Made by a program: the position numbers and the translations under genes. The notes beneath the pieces were generated by a model that searched no databases, was not told the DNA's origin, and saw nothing but the letters and a program-made list of their open reading frames with translations. This document shows positions 1 through 5,187 of a stretch of DNA of 6,650 bases, piece after piece. Every line of letters begins with the position of its first letter. Position 1 is the first letter of the stretch. Source of the DNA: Chloroflexota bacterium (lineage in GTDB: Bacteria > Chloroflexota > Dehalococcoidia > UBA1127 > JACQUN01). The stretch is from assembly GCA_016210285.1 (NCBI GenBank), contig JACQUN010000045.1:1-6650 (forward strand), given 5' to 3'.

Positions 1-337
1 ATGATGAGCTGTTCACGTTCAAGTGTCCTGAGTCAGAAGAAACATGTATATTCCCAGCCGCCCTTCGACAGGCTCAGGGCGAGCGGATTAGGGTTCTCCG
101 TTCGTGGTGAGCTTGTCGGACCATGAACGGGGCCATCCAACAGTCGCTGCATTTATTCAACGAATTAACAACTCAGGCCACTAGCTCCGCATGGAGATGC
201 GATGCCCCCCTCATGATTCGGCAGGCTTACCATGAGCGGGACTGGAACCCCCTCGCCCTTCGACGTGCTCACGGGAAACGGCCATGCTCCCTGGGAGGCT
301 CTTGCGAGCTGGCGCCGTATTGGGAGCAACCCTCCGC
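1..337. other. Intergenic region at left edge, no convincing gene
   Basis: This stretch lies downstream of the minus-strand MmgE/PrpD gene. The only plus-strand frames crossing it run antisense into that gene and have no coding character. Apart from the palindromic repeat listed separately, I see only small local hairpins, such as CTCCC-T-GGGAG near 287-297 and GCTC-TTGC-GAGC near 298-309. Neither has a T tract, so I do not call a terminator for the minus-strand gene. Confidence 0.6.
61..130. repeat. Dispersed palindromic repeat (TTCG-N5-CTCAGGG family)
   Basis: Two inverted-repeat systems are interleaved here. CCGTTCGTGGT (98-108) pairs with ACCATGAACGG (120-130) with one mismatch, a G-T wobble in RNA. 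TTCGACAGGCTCA (64-76) can alternatively pair with TGAGCTTGTCGGA (108-120). The 16-bp core TTCGACAGGCTCAGGG (64-79) shares the pattern TTCG-N5-CTCAGGG with two sites inside the MITE at 6138-6153 and 6195-6210. I recall very similar palindromes scattered between genes of many environmental bacteria, so I read this as a non-coding interspersed repeat. Its outer ends are not defined, because I find no target duplication around it. Confidence 0.7.
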
Positions 338-1714
338 CTACGGCCTCAGTTGGCGGGTCAGCTCGTTCAGGTTCTCCAGCCGCTCCAGGCTCATGACCCT
401 GTCCGCTACTCGGTCCACCTGGGGGTCAGCCAGCACCTCGGAGGCCAGGCCGCGGAACTTGGTGTGCAACTCCTGCCAGGTCAGGAAGGTCTCCGGCTCT
501 CCCTTGGCCAGGGGCACGTCCTTGGCAAAGCGCCCGCCGCTGCGTGTCGCCACAGTGACGCGAGCACCCAAGCCGGGGACTGTCTTGTCCACGCTGGCAC
601 TGACCCGCTGGATGAGGTCCCGGGTCTCCGGGTCCTGGAGCCGGGCATAGGTCTTCCAGGTGAACTCCCGCTCCACGGCGGCTGCGGCAGCAGCGAAATA
701 GACGCTGAACTGCCCGTCCACGATGTTCTGGGGGTTCCGCTTCACCGGCTCAGGGTAGCCCACGATGTCCATACCGATCTGGTTGAGCGCAACATCCATC
801 CTGGCGATCTCCTGGGGTACGAGCTCGTGCTCCTGCAGCAGGGCCAGGACTGCGTCAATGACGCCGTGGTTATAGCGGCAGGAGGGGTACGGCTTCACCG
901 CGGTGTTCATCACCTCAAACTCACTGCCCAAGCCGGACACAGCCTTGCTGAGGTCGCACGACTCCTGGGAGTAGGCAGTGAAGTAGCCATAGCGCCCCTC
1001 CAGGGGCTGCGCAGCACCCAGGATCCCGTGGCGCGCGAAGGTCAAGGCGTAGATGGCGTTGTGGGACGCCAGGCCGACGTGGAGCCGCTTGTTCCAGGAG
1101 CCGGTCTCCAGGAAGCGCAGGGAACCCGCCGCCTGGCTGCCATTGAGGCCCAGGGCGTTCAGCAGCGCCTCCCGATTCAATCCCAGAAGCCTGGCCCCCC
1201 CGGCGGTGGCGCCGAAGATACCCGTGGTCGCCGTGGGGTGGAAGCCACGGTTGTGCACCCCTGCCCCGTGGGCCTTGCCGATCTTGCAGGCGACATCGTA
1301 GCCAGCCACCGCAGCCGCCAGGAACTCCTTGCCGGAGGCGCCCGACACCTCCCCCAGGGCGAGGAGGGTGGGGAAGACCGGCGCCCCCGGGTGCAGAATC
1401 GCCTCCCGATGGGTATCATCGAAGTCCATGCTATGAGCGTAGGCCCCGTTGAGCAGGGCGGCAAAGTGGGGCGGGTAGAGCTTCTGGCTGCCCACCACGG
1501 TGCACCGGCCGGGCTGGCCGCGGGCCAACTCGCGCACCCCCGCCTCGAAGGCCCCACTGGAGTCGGCGCTGCCCGCCGCGCCCAGGGCCACTCCCAGGAA
1601 GTCCAGGAAGAGCTGTTTGGTGCGCTCCAGCACCGCCGGCGGAAGCTGCTCATACGTCATGGCCAGGGCATGCTCCGCCAGGCGTTCCGTGAGGCCGTCT
1701 CTCAACTCCGGCAT
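338..1714 (-). CDS. MmgE/PrpD family protein
   Basis: A 458-residue protein, the usual length for the MmgE/PrpD family. That family includes 2-methylcitrate dehydratase, cis-aconitate decarboxylase and iminodisuccinate epimerase. Family hallmarks are visible: MDFDDTH at residues 96-102 followed by HPG at 108-110, RGFHPTATTG at 156-165, a GSWNKRLHVG stretch near 205-214, and KPYPSCRYNHG at 274-284, which opens the C-terminal domain. It should be a soluble cytosolic enzyme. The frame is open upstream to 1933, but the start at 1714 is preferred. It has a GAGGAGG Shine-Dalgarno about 6 nt upstream, the protein then begins like family members, and the longer version would read through the promoter region. 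No prpB, prpC or acnD neighbour is present, so the methylcitrate cycle is not supported and the substrate is unknown. It is divergent from a MarR regulator, which may control it. Confidence 0.93.
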   Translation of the reverse strand: MPELRDGLTERLAEHALAMTYEQLPPAVLERTKQLFLDFLGVALGAAGSADSSGAFEAGVRELARGQPGRCTVVGSQKLYPPHFAALLNGAYAHSMDFDDTHREAILHPGAPVFPTLLALGEVSGASGKEFLAAAVAGYDVACKIGKAHGAGVHNRGFHPTATTGIFGATAGGARLLGLNREALLNALGLNGSQAAGSLRFLETGSWNKRLHVGLASHNAIYALTFARHGILGAAQPLEGRYGYFTAYSQESCDLSKAVSGLGSEFEVMNTAVKPYPSCRYNHGVIDAVLALLQEHELVPQEIARMDVALNQIGMDIVGYPEPVKRNPQNIVDGQFSVYFAAAAAAVEREFTWKTYARLQDPETRDLIQRVSASVDKTVPGLGARVTVATRSGGRFAKDVPLAKGEPETFLTWQELHTKFRGLASEVLADPQVDRVADRVMSLERLENLNELTRQLRP

Positions 1715-1775
1715 AGGTATCCTCCTCTCGCCACGCCGCCGCCAGCAAGGGTGGCATCCCCTTGGTGCGTCCCCC

Positions 1776-1804
1776 ATTATGCCTTTGTGCCAGGGGGGAA
1801 TCAA
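1776..1804 (-). promoter_or_regulatory. Candidate sigma-70-type promoter for the MmgE/PrpD gene
   Basis: Read on the minus strand, TTGATT (1804-1799) and CATAAT (1781-1776) are separated by 17 bp. Transcription would start near 1769, giving a leader of about 55 nt before the ATG at 1714. It lies within about 20 bp of the marR -35 box, so the two promoters are back to back. The boxes are imperfect (4/6 and 5/6). Confidence 0.45.
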
Positions 1805-1818
1805 GAGGAACAGGGGGC

Positions 1819-1846
1819 TTGACAAACAGTTCAAAGGCGTGATAAT
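1819..1846 (+). promoter_or_regulatory. Promoter of the marR operon
   Basis: A perfect TTGACA (1819-1824) is followed after 16 bp by GATAAT (1841-1846). An alternative -10, TAATAT at 1843-1848, gives 18 bp spacing. The start point would be near 1853, about 40 nt before the marR ATG. The promoter is covered by inverted repeats described separately. Confidence 0.7.
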
Positions 1847-1876
1847 ATTGGACGCGAACTGTTCAGCAGATGAACA
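1825..1876. promoter_or_regulatory. Putative MarR operator: GAAC/GTTC inverted repeats
   Basis: Three related palindromic elements overlap the promoter and start site. AACAGTTC (1825-1832) is the exact inverted complement of GAACTGTT (1856-1863). The second element is itself a compact palindrome, GAAC-T-GTTC (1856-1864). TGTTCA-N5-TGAACA (1860-1876) is a perfect 17-bp palindrome just before the ribosome-binding site. The first two centres are about 32 bp apart, close to three helical turns, so dimers could sit on the same DNA face. MarR dimers usually bind palindromes of this size and repress their own gene. Assignment to this regulator is inferred from position. Confidence 0.65.
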
Positions 1877-1892
1877 AATCGGAGTATATGCT

Positions 1893-2348
1893 ATGGTGCA
1901 TGTGCCTGCAGGCTTCGTCTCCACCCTCGTCACCTACTTGACTGTTCTGAAGCTGAGCATAGCCACGCATCATGACCTGAGCCTGCGTGGGCTCCTGGCC
2001 CTGGGCGTCCTGGCGACCAAGGGGCCGGTGTCGTTCAAGGAGTTGCATCAGCTCCTTTCCATCCCGAAGAGCGCCCTGACGGGCCTTGTGGACTTCCTGG
2101 CCGCCGAGGGTGTGGTGGAGCGACGCCAGGACCAGCAGGATCGCCGCCGGTGGATCGTCTCCCTCACCCCTTCGGGAGAGCGCCTTGCCCAGGCCATGCA
2201 GGAGGAGGAGAGCCGGCTGGTGGAACCCGCTTTGCAGGGCCTTTCTGATGAGGAGCAGGCAGCTTTCCTCAAGGCGATCAAGAGCCTCAGCAGGGAACTC
2301 CTGGAGGCCCAGGGGCATCGGGAGGCGCGCCAGGGGGGCTCTGAGTAA
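1893..2348 (+). CDS. MarR-family winged-helix transcriptional regulator
   Basis: A 151-residue cytosolic DNA-binding protein, typical MarR length. Residues 1-30 form the N-terminal dimerisation helix. The winged helix-turn-helix covers about 32-98, with the recognition helix near residues 57-70 (IPKSALTGLVDFLA). The family-diagnostic wing follows, with DQQDRRRW then LTPSG at 80-95. Helices at 100-140 complete the dimer interface. The ATG at 1893 is chosen because GGAG (1881-1884) sits 8 nt upstream and a promoter lies immediately before it; longer in-frame versions would read through that promoter. Palindromes over the promoter suggest autorepression. The ligand cannot be predicted. It is divergent from the MmgE/PrpD gene and lies 26 nt upstream of two tandem 42-codon peptide genes, which are probably co-transcribed with it. 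Confidence 0.9.
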   Translation: MVHVPAGFVSTLVTYLTVLKLSIATHHDLSLRGLLALGVLATKGPVSFKELHQLLSIPKSALTGLVDFLAAEGVVERRQDQQDRRRWIVSLTPSGERLAQAMQEEESRLVEPALQGLSDEEQAAFLKAIKSLSRELLEAQGHREARQGGSE

Positions 2349-2374
2349 CCACGCCAGAGAAAGGGGGAGAAGAG

Positions 2375-2503
2375 ATGCGGCAAAGAATGGAGCACCTGAC
2401 TCAGCAAGCGCTCTCCCGGGCGGAAACGCTCAAGCGGACCCTACCATTGTAGCTTCTAGTAGCATTGGTCATCGTGCTGATGGCCTGCAAGAAGCAGTAT
2501 TAG
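2375..2503 (+). pseudogene. Small peptide gene copy 1, interrupted by an in-frame TAG
   Basis: This frame begins at an ATG 5 nt after GGGGGAG (2363-2369). It runs 25 codons, meets TAG at 2450-2452, and continues open for 16 more codons to a second TAG at 2501-2503. Read through, it is exactly 42 codons, the same as the gene that follows. The two match at 23 of 41 comparable positions with no gaps. Shared features are the MR start, ETLKRT (residues 17-22), P24, LLV-x-LV (27-32) and A-C-K-K (37-40). The TAG is codon 26, where copy 2 has TGG (Trp), so one G-to-A change explains it. The frame after the stop still encodes a plausible hydrophobic run and ends MACKKQY, which argues that the change is recent or that the stop is read through. 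A sequencing error is also possible. The product is a 25-residue charged fragment unless the stop is suppressed. Confidence 0.75.
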
Positions 2504-2521
2504 AGAAGGAGGGACTGAACC

Positions 2522-2650
2522 ATGCGGAAGCACCTGGAGAACCTGTCCTACAGGACCCTGTTCCGGGTGGAGACCCTGAAGCGGACCATGCCCTTCTGGC
2601 TCCTGGTGGTGCTGGTGCTGGCCCTGGAGGCCTGCAAGAAGAAGAAGTAA
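2522..2650 (+). CDS. 42-residue membrane/lipopeptide-like small protein (copy 2)
   Basis: I do not recognise a named family. A strong AAGGAGGG (2506-2513) sits 8 nt before the ATG. The 42-residue product has a basic, probably helical N-terminal part (residues 1-22, ending ETLKRT). A short hydrophobic run follows at 24-35 (PFWLLVVLVLAL), then EAC at 36-38 and four lysines at the C-terminus. L-E-A-C resembles a lipobox (the paralog has L-M-A-C). If signal peptidase II acts here, the mature product would be only a lipid-modified C-K-K-K-K. Alternatively it is a short single-pass membrane peptide with a lysine tail. A paralog lies 18 nt upstream and a MarR regulator before that, and a strong hairpin follows, so the three form a likely operon. 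The gap-free match to its paralog is the main evidence that it is real. Confidence 0.72.
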   Translation: MRKHLENLSYRTLFRVETLKRTMPFWLLVVLVLALEACKKKK

Positions 2651-2677
2651 GGACTCCTGGTCACTCCGGACCCAAGG

Positions 2678-2716
2678 GAGAGGAGACAGGGGACGCCAGC
2701 GCCCCTGTCTCCTCTC
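2678..2716 (+). terminator. Perfect 15-bp hairpin ending the marR-peptide operon
   Basis: GAGAGGAGACAGGGG (2678-2692) is the exact inverted complement of 2702-2716, with a 9-nt loop. It lies 27 nt after the copy 2 stop codon. No proper T tract follows, so termination efficiency is uncertain. The hairpin could also stabilise the 3' end of the mRNA. Confidence 0.65.
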
Positions 2717-2974
2717 ATCTCCGCAAGCAGCAGTTTGCACGGGACGGTTCCCTCGGCTTTGACCAGCGGTCCAGCTCCGTGGCACACCTGGCCCAGGAAA
2801 GCCTCACCTATCCCTGTGCTCTGGGGGATTCCACGTCGCCGGAACCAGGTACTCTGTGCAATCTCCCAGGATAGGAGCCTTGGGAACAAACCGGGCTGGG
2901 AAAGCGTTATCAGTCTTGTGGAGCGGTGGGCACTCGGCATCACCGAAGTGGGGGAATGTCGTCCCAGGAAAGGG
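2717..2974. other. Intergenic, no feature recognised
   Basis: The open frames here are rich in Arg, Trp, Pro and Cys, have no ribosome-binding site and resemble no family. I take them as chance frames in GC-rich DNA. I see no tRNA, repeat or coding signal. Confidence 0.5.
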
Positions 2975-3012
2975 TTGACTTCCCACCTGTTTTCCGTTAT
3001 ATTTCCTAACGG
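2975..3012 (+). promoter_or_regulatory. Promoter with palindrome over the -10, for the secreted protein gene
   Basis: TTGACT (2975-2980) and TATATT (2998-3003) are separated by 17 bp, each matching five of six consensus bases. The perfect inverted repeat CCGTTA (2994-2999) / TAACGG (3007-3012) brackets the -10 box and the likely start near 3010, an ideal place for a repressor operator. Because TGTTTTTC follows the repeat, a weak intrinsic terminator for upstream transcription is an alternative reading. Confidence 0.6.
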
Positions 3013-3234
3013 TGTTTTTCGGAGCCCCAACGTGGTTGCGTGGGCTGGTCTATGCCAGCCCGGCAGCACGCGGCGATGGCGCAAGCCCGCGGAAGGCGTG
3101 TGGGCTCGCACCCTCCTGCGGTGCGTGTTGGGCAGATCTAGGCAGCAAGGACGGTGTGATGGCCCTGCCGTCAGGGAAGGCGGGGTTGCAGCGTCCATGA
3201 GCAAGGTGATTCGATCCAGGAAAGGAGGACAGCG
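3013..3234 (+). promoter_or_regulatory. Long hairpin-rich 5' leader, possible cis-regulatory RNA
   Basis: About 220 nt separate the predicted start point from the GTG codon. Visible helices are GGGCTGG (3042-3048) with CCAGCCC (3055-3061), extended by GCGT (3038-3041) with ACGC (3068-3071). CGCACC (3107-3112) pairs with GGTGCG (3120-3125), and CCCTG (3163-3167) with CAGGG (3172-3176). I could not match it to the c-di-GMP, cobalamin or other riboswitch consensus I can recall. Hairpins form easily in GC-rich DNA, so function is tentative. No convincing ORF is present. Confidence 0.35.
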
Positions 3235-4008
3235 GTGTTTCGACTCGCTGGTCTGAAAGAGAGAGCCACCCTGGCAGGAATCCTTACCCTTGTCATTGTC
3301 GTTTCCCTCCTGGCGTCCACCTGGTCCCAGGTGTGGGCGGCACCCCTGGCCCAGCAGCCGGAGGAGAAGGCGGTGGCCGTCTCCGGTGGCATTGCGGATT
3401 TTGCCGCCAAGAATGTCACGGTCCGCGTCCCAGATGGGGCGCTGACAGCCTCTGTCTCCCTGCGCTACACCGCCCTGACAGCAGCGCAGGCTGCGGCCCT
3501 GGCAGCCCCTCCCGCGGGGAGGGCGCTGGGCTCCCAGACCTTCACGCTGGAGGTGGTCCAGGGGACGACCGTCCAAACCGACTTCAAATTCAAAGCCCTT
3601 GCTGAGCTCAGGGTGAAGTACACCCAGGCTGACCTGGACGCGGCCCTGGGCAAGAAGGCGGACAGCATCTTCCTCTCTATCTATGACACCTCCTCCAAGC
3701 GGTGGGTAGATGTATCCGCCACCCGCGATGTCGTGGACATGGCACTCAGCAGCTTCCAGACCACGCTGAGCACCTTCGCCATCACGGTTGCGCAGCCTCT
3801 GGCAACGCCCACGCCTGTGACACCTCCGACGCCCACCCCGACCCCCAGGCCAGCCGCGCCTACGCCTACCCCCACTCCCAGACCGCCGGTGACCGGCGAC
3901 TACGCCCCCGGCTCCGGGTTGATCCTGGGCCTTATAGGTGTGGGAATGCTCCTGGTAGTAGGTGGTGGCTTCTACCTGCTCCGCTCCGGCCGCAGGACAA
4001 AGGCCTAA
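3235..4008 (+). CDS. Secreted surface protein with ZU5-like domain and C-terminal anchor
   Basis: A 257-residue exported protein. The start is GTG, chosen because AAAGGAGG (3221-3228) is 6 nt upstream and a signal peptide follows directly: basic residues 1-10, hydrophobic 12-30, and a possible cleavage after VWAA near 36. Residues about 46-186 look like a ZU5-type beta-sandwich, with VRVPDGAL (63-70), an LRVKYTQADL strand-turn (125-134), SKRWVDV (154-160) and STFAITV (179-185). A threonine/proline stalk covers 190-218. PPVTGD (217-222) precedes a hydrophobic helix (228-249) and a basic tail RSGRRTKA. This layout resembles a sortase sorting signal, though a plain membrane anchor is possible. 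It is probably displayed outside the cell. It is transcribed alone, with its own promoter, leader and terminator. Its binding partner is unknown. Confidence 0.85.
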   Translation: MFRLAGLKERATLAGILTLVIVVSLLASTWSQVWAAPLAQQPEEKAVAVSGGIADFAAKNVTVRVPDGALTASVSLRYTALTAAQAAALAAPPAGRALGSQTFTLEVVQGTTVQTDFKFKALAELRVKYTQADLDAALGKKADSIFLSIYDTSSKRWVDVSATRDVVDMALSSFQTTLSTFAITVAQPLATPTPVTPPTPTPTPRPAAPTPTPTPRPPVTGDYAPGSGLILGLIGVGMLLVVGGGFYLLRSGRRTKA

Positions 4009-4046
4009 CCCGCGGAAGCCTACCCCGCTCTGACCAACGGACGTAG

Positions 4047-4085
4047 GAGGAGGCAGATGCTGTGGCATCTGCCTCCTCTCTTGCT
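4047..4085 (+). terminator. Intrinsic terminator of the secreted protein gene
   Basis: GAGGAGGCAGATGC (4047-4060) is perfectly complementary to 4065-4078 around a 4-nt TGTG loop, 38 nt after the stop codon. TCTT follows, a short pyrimidine tail. The long stem, tight loop and position after the gene make this a good terminator. Confidence 0.8.
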
Positions 4086-4222
4086 GGAAAGCCCCCGAAC
4101 TCCGTCTGACCCTACGCCTCACAGGAATGGAAGGACCAGAGCAGGGGAGGCCAGGGAGGCCTCGGCGGCGACGCCTCCAACGGGGGCCGCGGGTGTTCTG
4201 CGCCTGGAAGACCACAGAGCAC

Positions 4223-4256
4223 AAGGGGCCTGGAGACGCGGTCGTCCAGGCCCCTT
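4223..4256. terminator. Hairpin terminator between convergent genes
   Basis: AAGGGGCCTGGA (4223-4234) pairs perfectly with TCCAGGCCCCTT (4245-4256). The inner bases GAC and GTC can extend the stem past a bulge. It lies about 75 nt beyond the stop of the minus-strand cytochrome gene. It most likely ends that transcript and backs up the terminator at 4047 on the other strand. Between the two hairpins (4086-4222) I see nothing coding. Confidence 0.65.
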
Positions 4257-4331
4257 CTCATATTGGCAAGCAGCATTGCCGGGTCAAACACCCGGCTCTG
4301 GGGGTTGGCGTAGCCCTCTGGCCGGGAGCAG

Positions 4332-4820
4332 CTACTTTTGGCTCAGCAGGAAAGCCACCAGGGCGTCCAGTTGAGCCTTGGTCAGTTTGGCTGCGAGGTC
4401 GGGGGGCATGATGGGCGGGAAGCCCTGCACCACAAAGGCGAGCGGGTTCTGAATGGACTCCCGGATGTACTGTTCCGCTGTCAACCCCGGTTTCCGTGTG
4501 GCCGCGTTTGTTGCGACATGCGTGAGCTCGGGAGCCAGACCCGCTGGGGGGGAAGTGACCCCCTGGATGATGTGGCAGTCGGCGCACTTGGGGGTCGTCC
4601 CCGTGGTGAAGATCCTCCGTCCCTCCGCAACGAGAGGGTCACCCCCCTCGGACGCAGCGGGGTTCGTCGTCACGGACCGTGGGGTCAGCTCTGCCGCAGG
4701 CACTGGCGTCGTCGGACGGCGTGGGGTTGGTGAAGGATTGCTACCCCCTCCGCAAGCCATTGCCACGAAGAGCAGCGCCAAGGCAACTAGCAGGCCACCA
4801 TAGATAGATCCGCGGGTCAT
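4332..4820 (-). CDS. Lipoprotein c-type cytochrome (monoheme, class I-like)
   Basis: A 162-residue electron-transfer protein. Residues 1-22 form a lipoprotein signal with the lipobox M-A-C at 21-23 (C23 lipidated), followed by GGGS and a Pro/Thr-rich linker to about residue 55. The haem domain begins near DPLVAEGRRIF (61-71). C79-A-D-C82-H83 is the single CXXCH haem-attachment motif. M138 in GFPPIMPPDL (133-142) is the likely sixth ligand, and the C-terminal helix TKAQLDALVAFLLSQ (147-161) is typical of class I cytochromes c. The protein should be anchored on the outer face of the membrane and pass electrons to or from a respiratory complex. No oxidase or reductase gene is adjacent, so the partner is unknown. 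An AAGGAGGAGGG run directly precedes the ATG. A palindrome about 45 bp upstream may be an operator. Confidence 0.92.
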   Translation of the reverse strand: MTRGSIYGGLLVALALLFVAMACGGGSNPSPTPRRPTTPVPAAELTPRSVTTNPAASEGGDPLVAEGRRIFTTGTTPKCADCHIIQGVTSPPAGLAPELTHVATNAATRKPGLTAEQYIRESIQNPLAFVVQGFPPIMPPDLAAKLTKAQLDALVAFLLSQK

Positions 4821-5187
4821 CCCTCCTCCTTTTGATCCTCAGACTTTCGCCCCGCCTCTCGGCCAACTGCCTAGCAGTTTAGCATACCCTGGGGATCACT
4901 GTCCCCCAGAGAAGCCGAAGGGCCCTGAACACCACAAAGATAACCATCTCGTGGGTTACTGTGCCCCTCAGGGGACGCGGGCCACGGAAATGAGTGGAAG
5001 TCTAGTGGAGCCCCAACGGAATGTCAAGGGCGCGGTGCGCGGCCGCCTCCCTGTGGCGCCCTCTACATTGAGGACAGATCGTCTGGCCATCGCGCTTTTC
5101 AGAGAAGGGGGCAGGACGGGTCAGCGCCAACCTGTGCGATAATGGGGGGGCCATCCTGGAGAAGGTGGAGCAGGGCTGACGATCCAG
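4821..5187. other. Divergent intergenic region between the cytochrome and prepilin peptidase genes
   Basis: There is no convincing gene here. Small inverted repeats are visible: AACTGC-N3-GCAGTT (4865-4879), CTGGGG with CCCCAG near 4889-4909, and TAACC (4941-4945) with GGTTA (4954-4958). GATAAT at 5138-5143 could be a -10 for the peptidase gene, but no good -35 lies 16-18 bp before it. I could not identify a clear minus-strand promoter for the cytochrome gene. Confidence 0.5.
4865..4879. promoter_or_regulatory. Operator-like palindrome upstream of the cytochrome c gene
   Basis: AACTGC-CTA-GCAGTT is a perfect 15-bp palindrome lying 45-59 bp upstream of the minus-strand cytochrome start. The size and position suit a dimeric regulator, but no regulator or consensus can be assigned. 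Confidence 0.35.

Noticed and set aside
284..1822. 512-codon open frame on the plus strand
   Set aside because: It lies antisense to the MmgE/PrpD gene, has low-complexity Gly/Leu/Arg/Gln content and no family resemblance. GC-rich genes commonly leave such shadow frames.
1715..1933. N-terminal extension of the MmgE/PrpD gene to 1933
   Set aside because: The extension is Cys/Arg/Pro-rich, unlike family members, and covers the divergent promoters and operator. The ATG at 1714 has a strong Shine-Dalgarno.
3028..3090. tRNA-like or c-di-GMP/cobalamin riboswitch-like look of the GC-rich leader
   Set aside because: I found no TTC-arm, anticodon-arm geometry or conserved riboswitch core sequences, so I describe only hairpins and give no class.
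2735..3256. 173-codon plus-strand frame in the intergenic region
   Set aside because: It has no ribosome-binding site, Arg/Trp/Cys-rich composition, passes through a good promoter and leader, and overlaps the start of the secreted protein gene in another frame.
2548..4224. 558-codon open frame on the minus strand
   Set aside because: It is antisense to the secreted protein gene, crosses a promoter and two hairpins, and is Arg/Gly/Cys-rich with no recognisable domain.
4057..4374. 105-codon open frame that appears to have an excellent AGGAGG ribosome-binding site
   Set aside because: The AGGAGG and the ATG are both part of the terminator stem at 4047-4078. The frame then runs through a second hairpin and antisense into the cytochrome gene.
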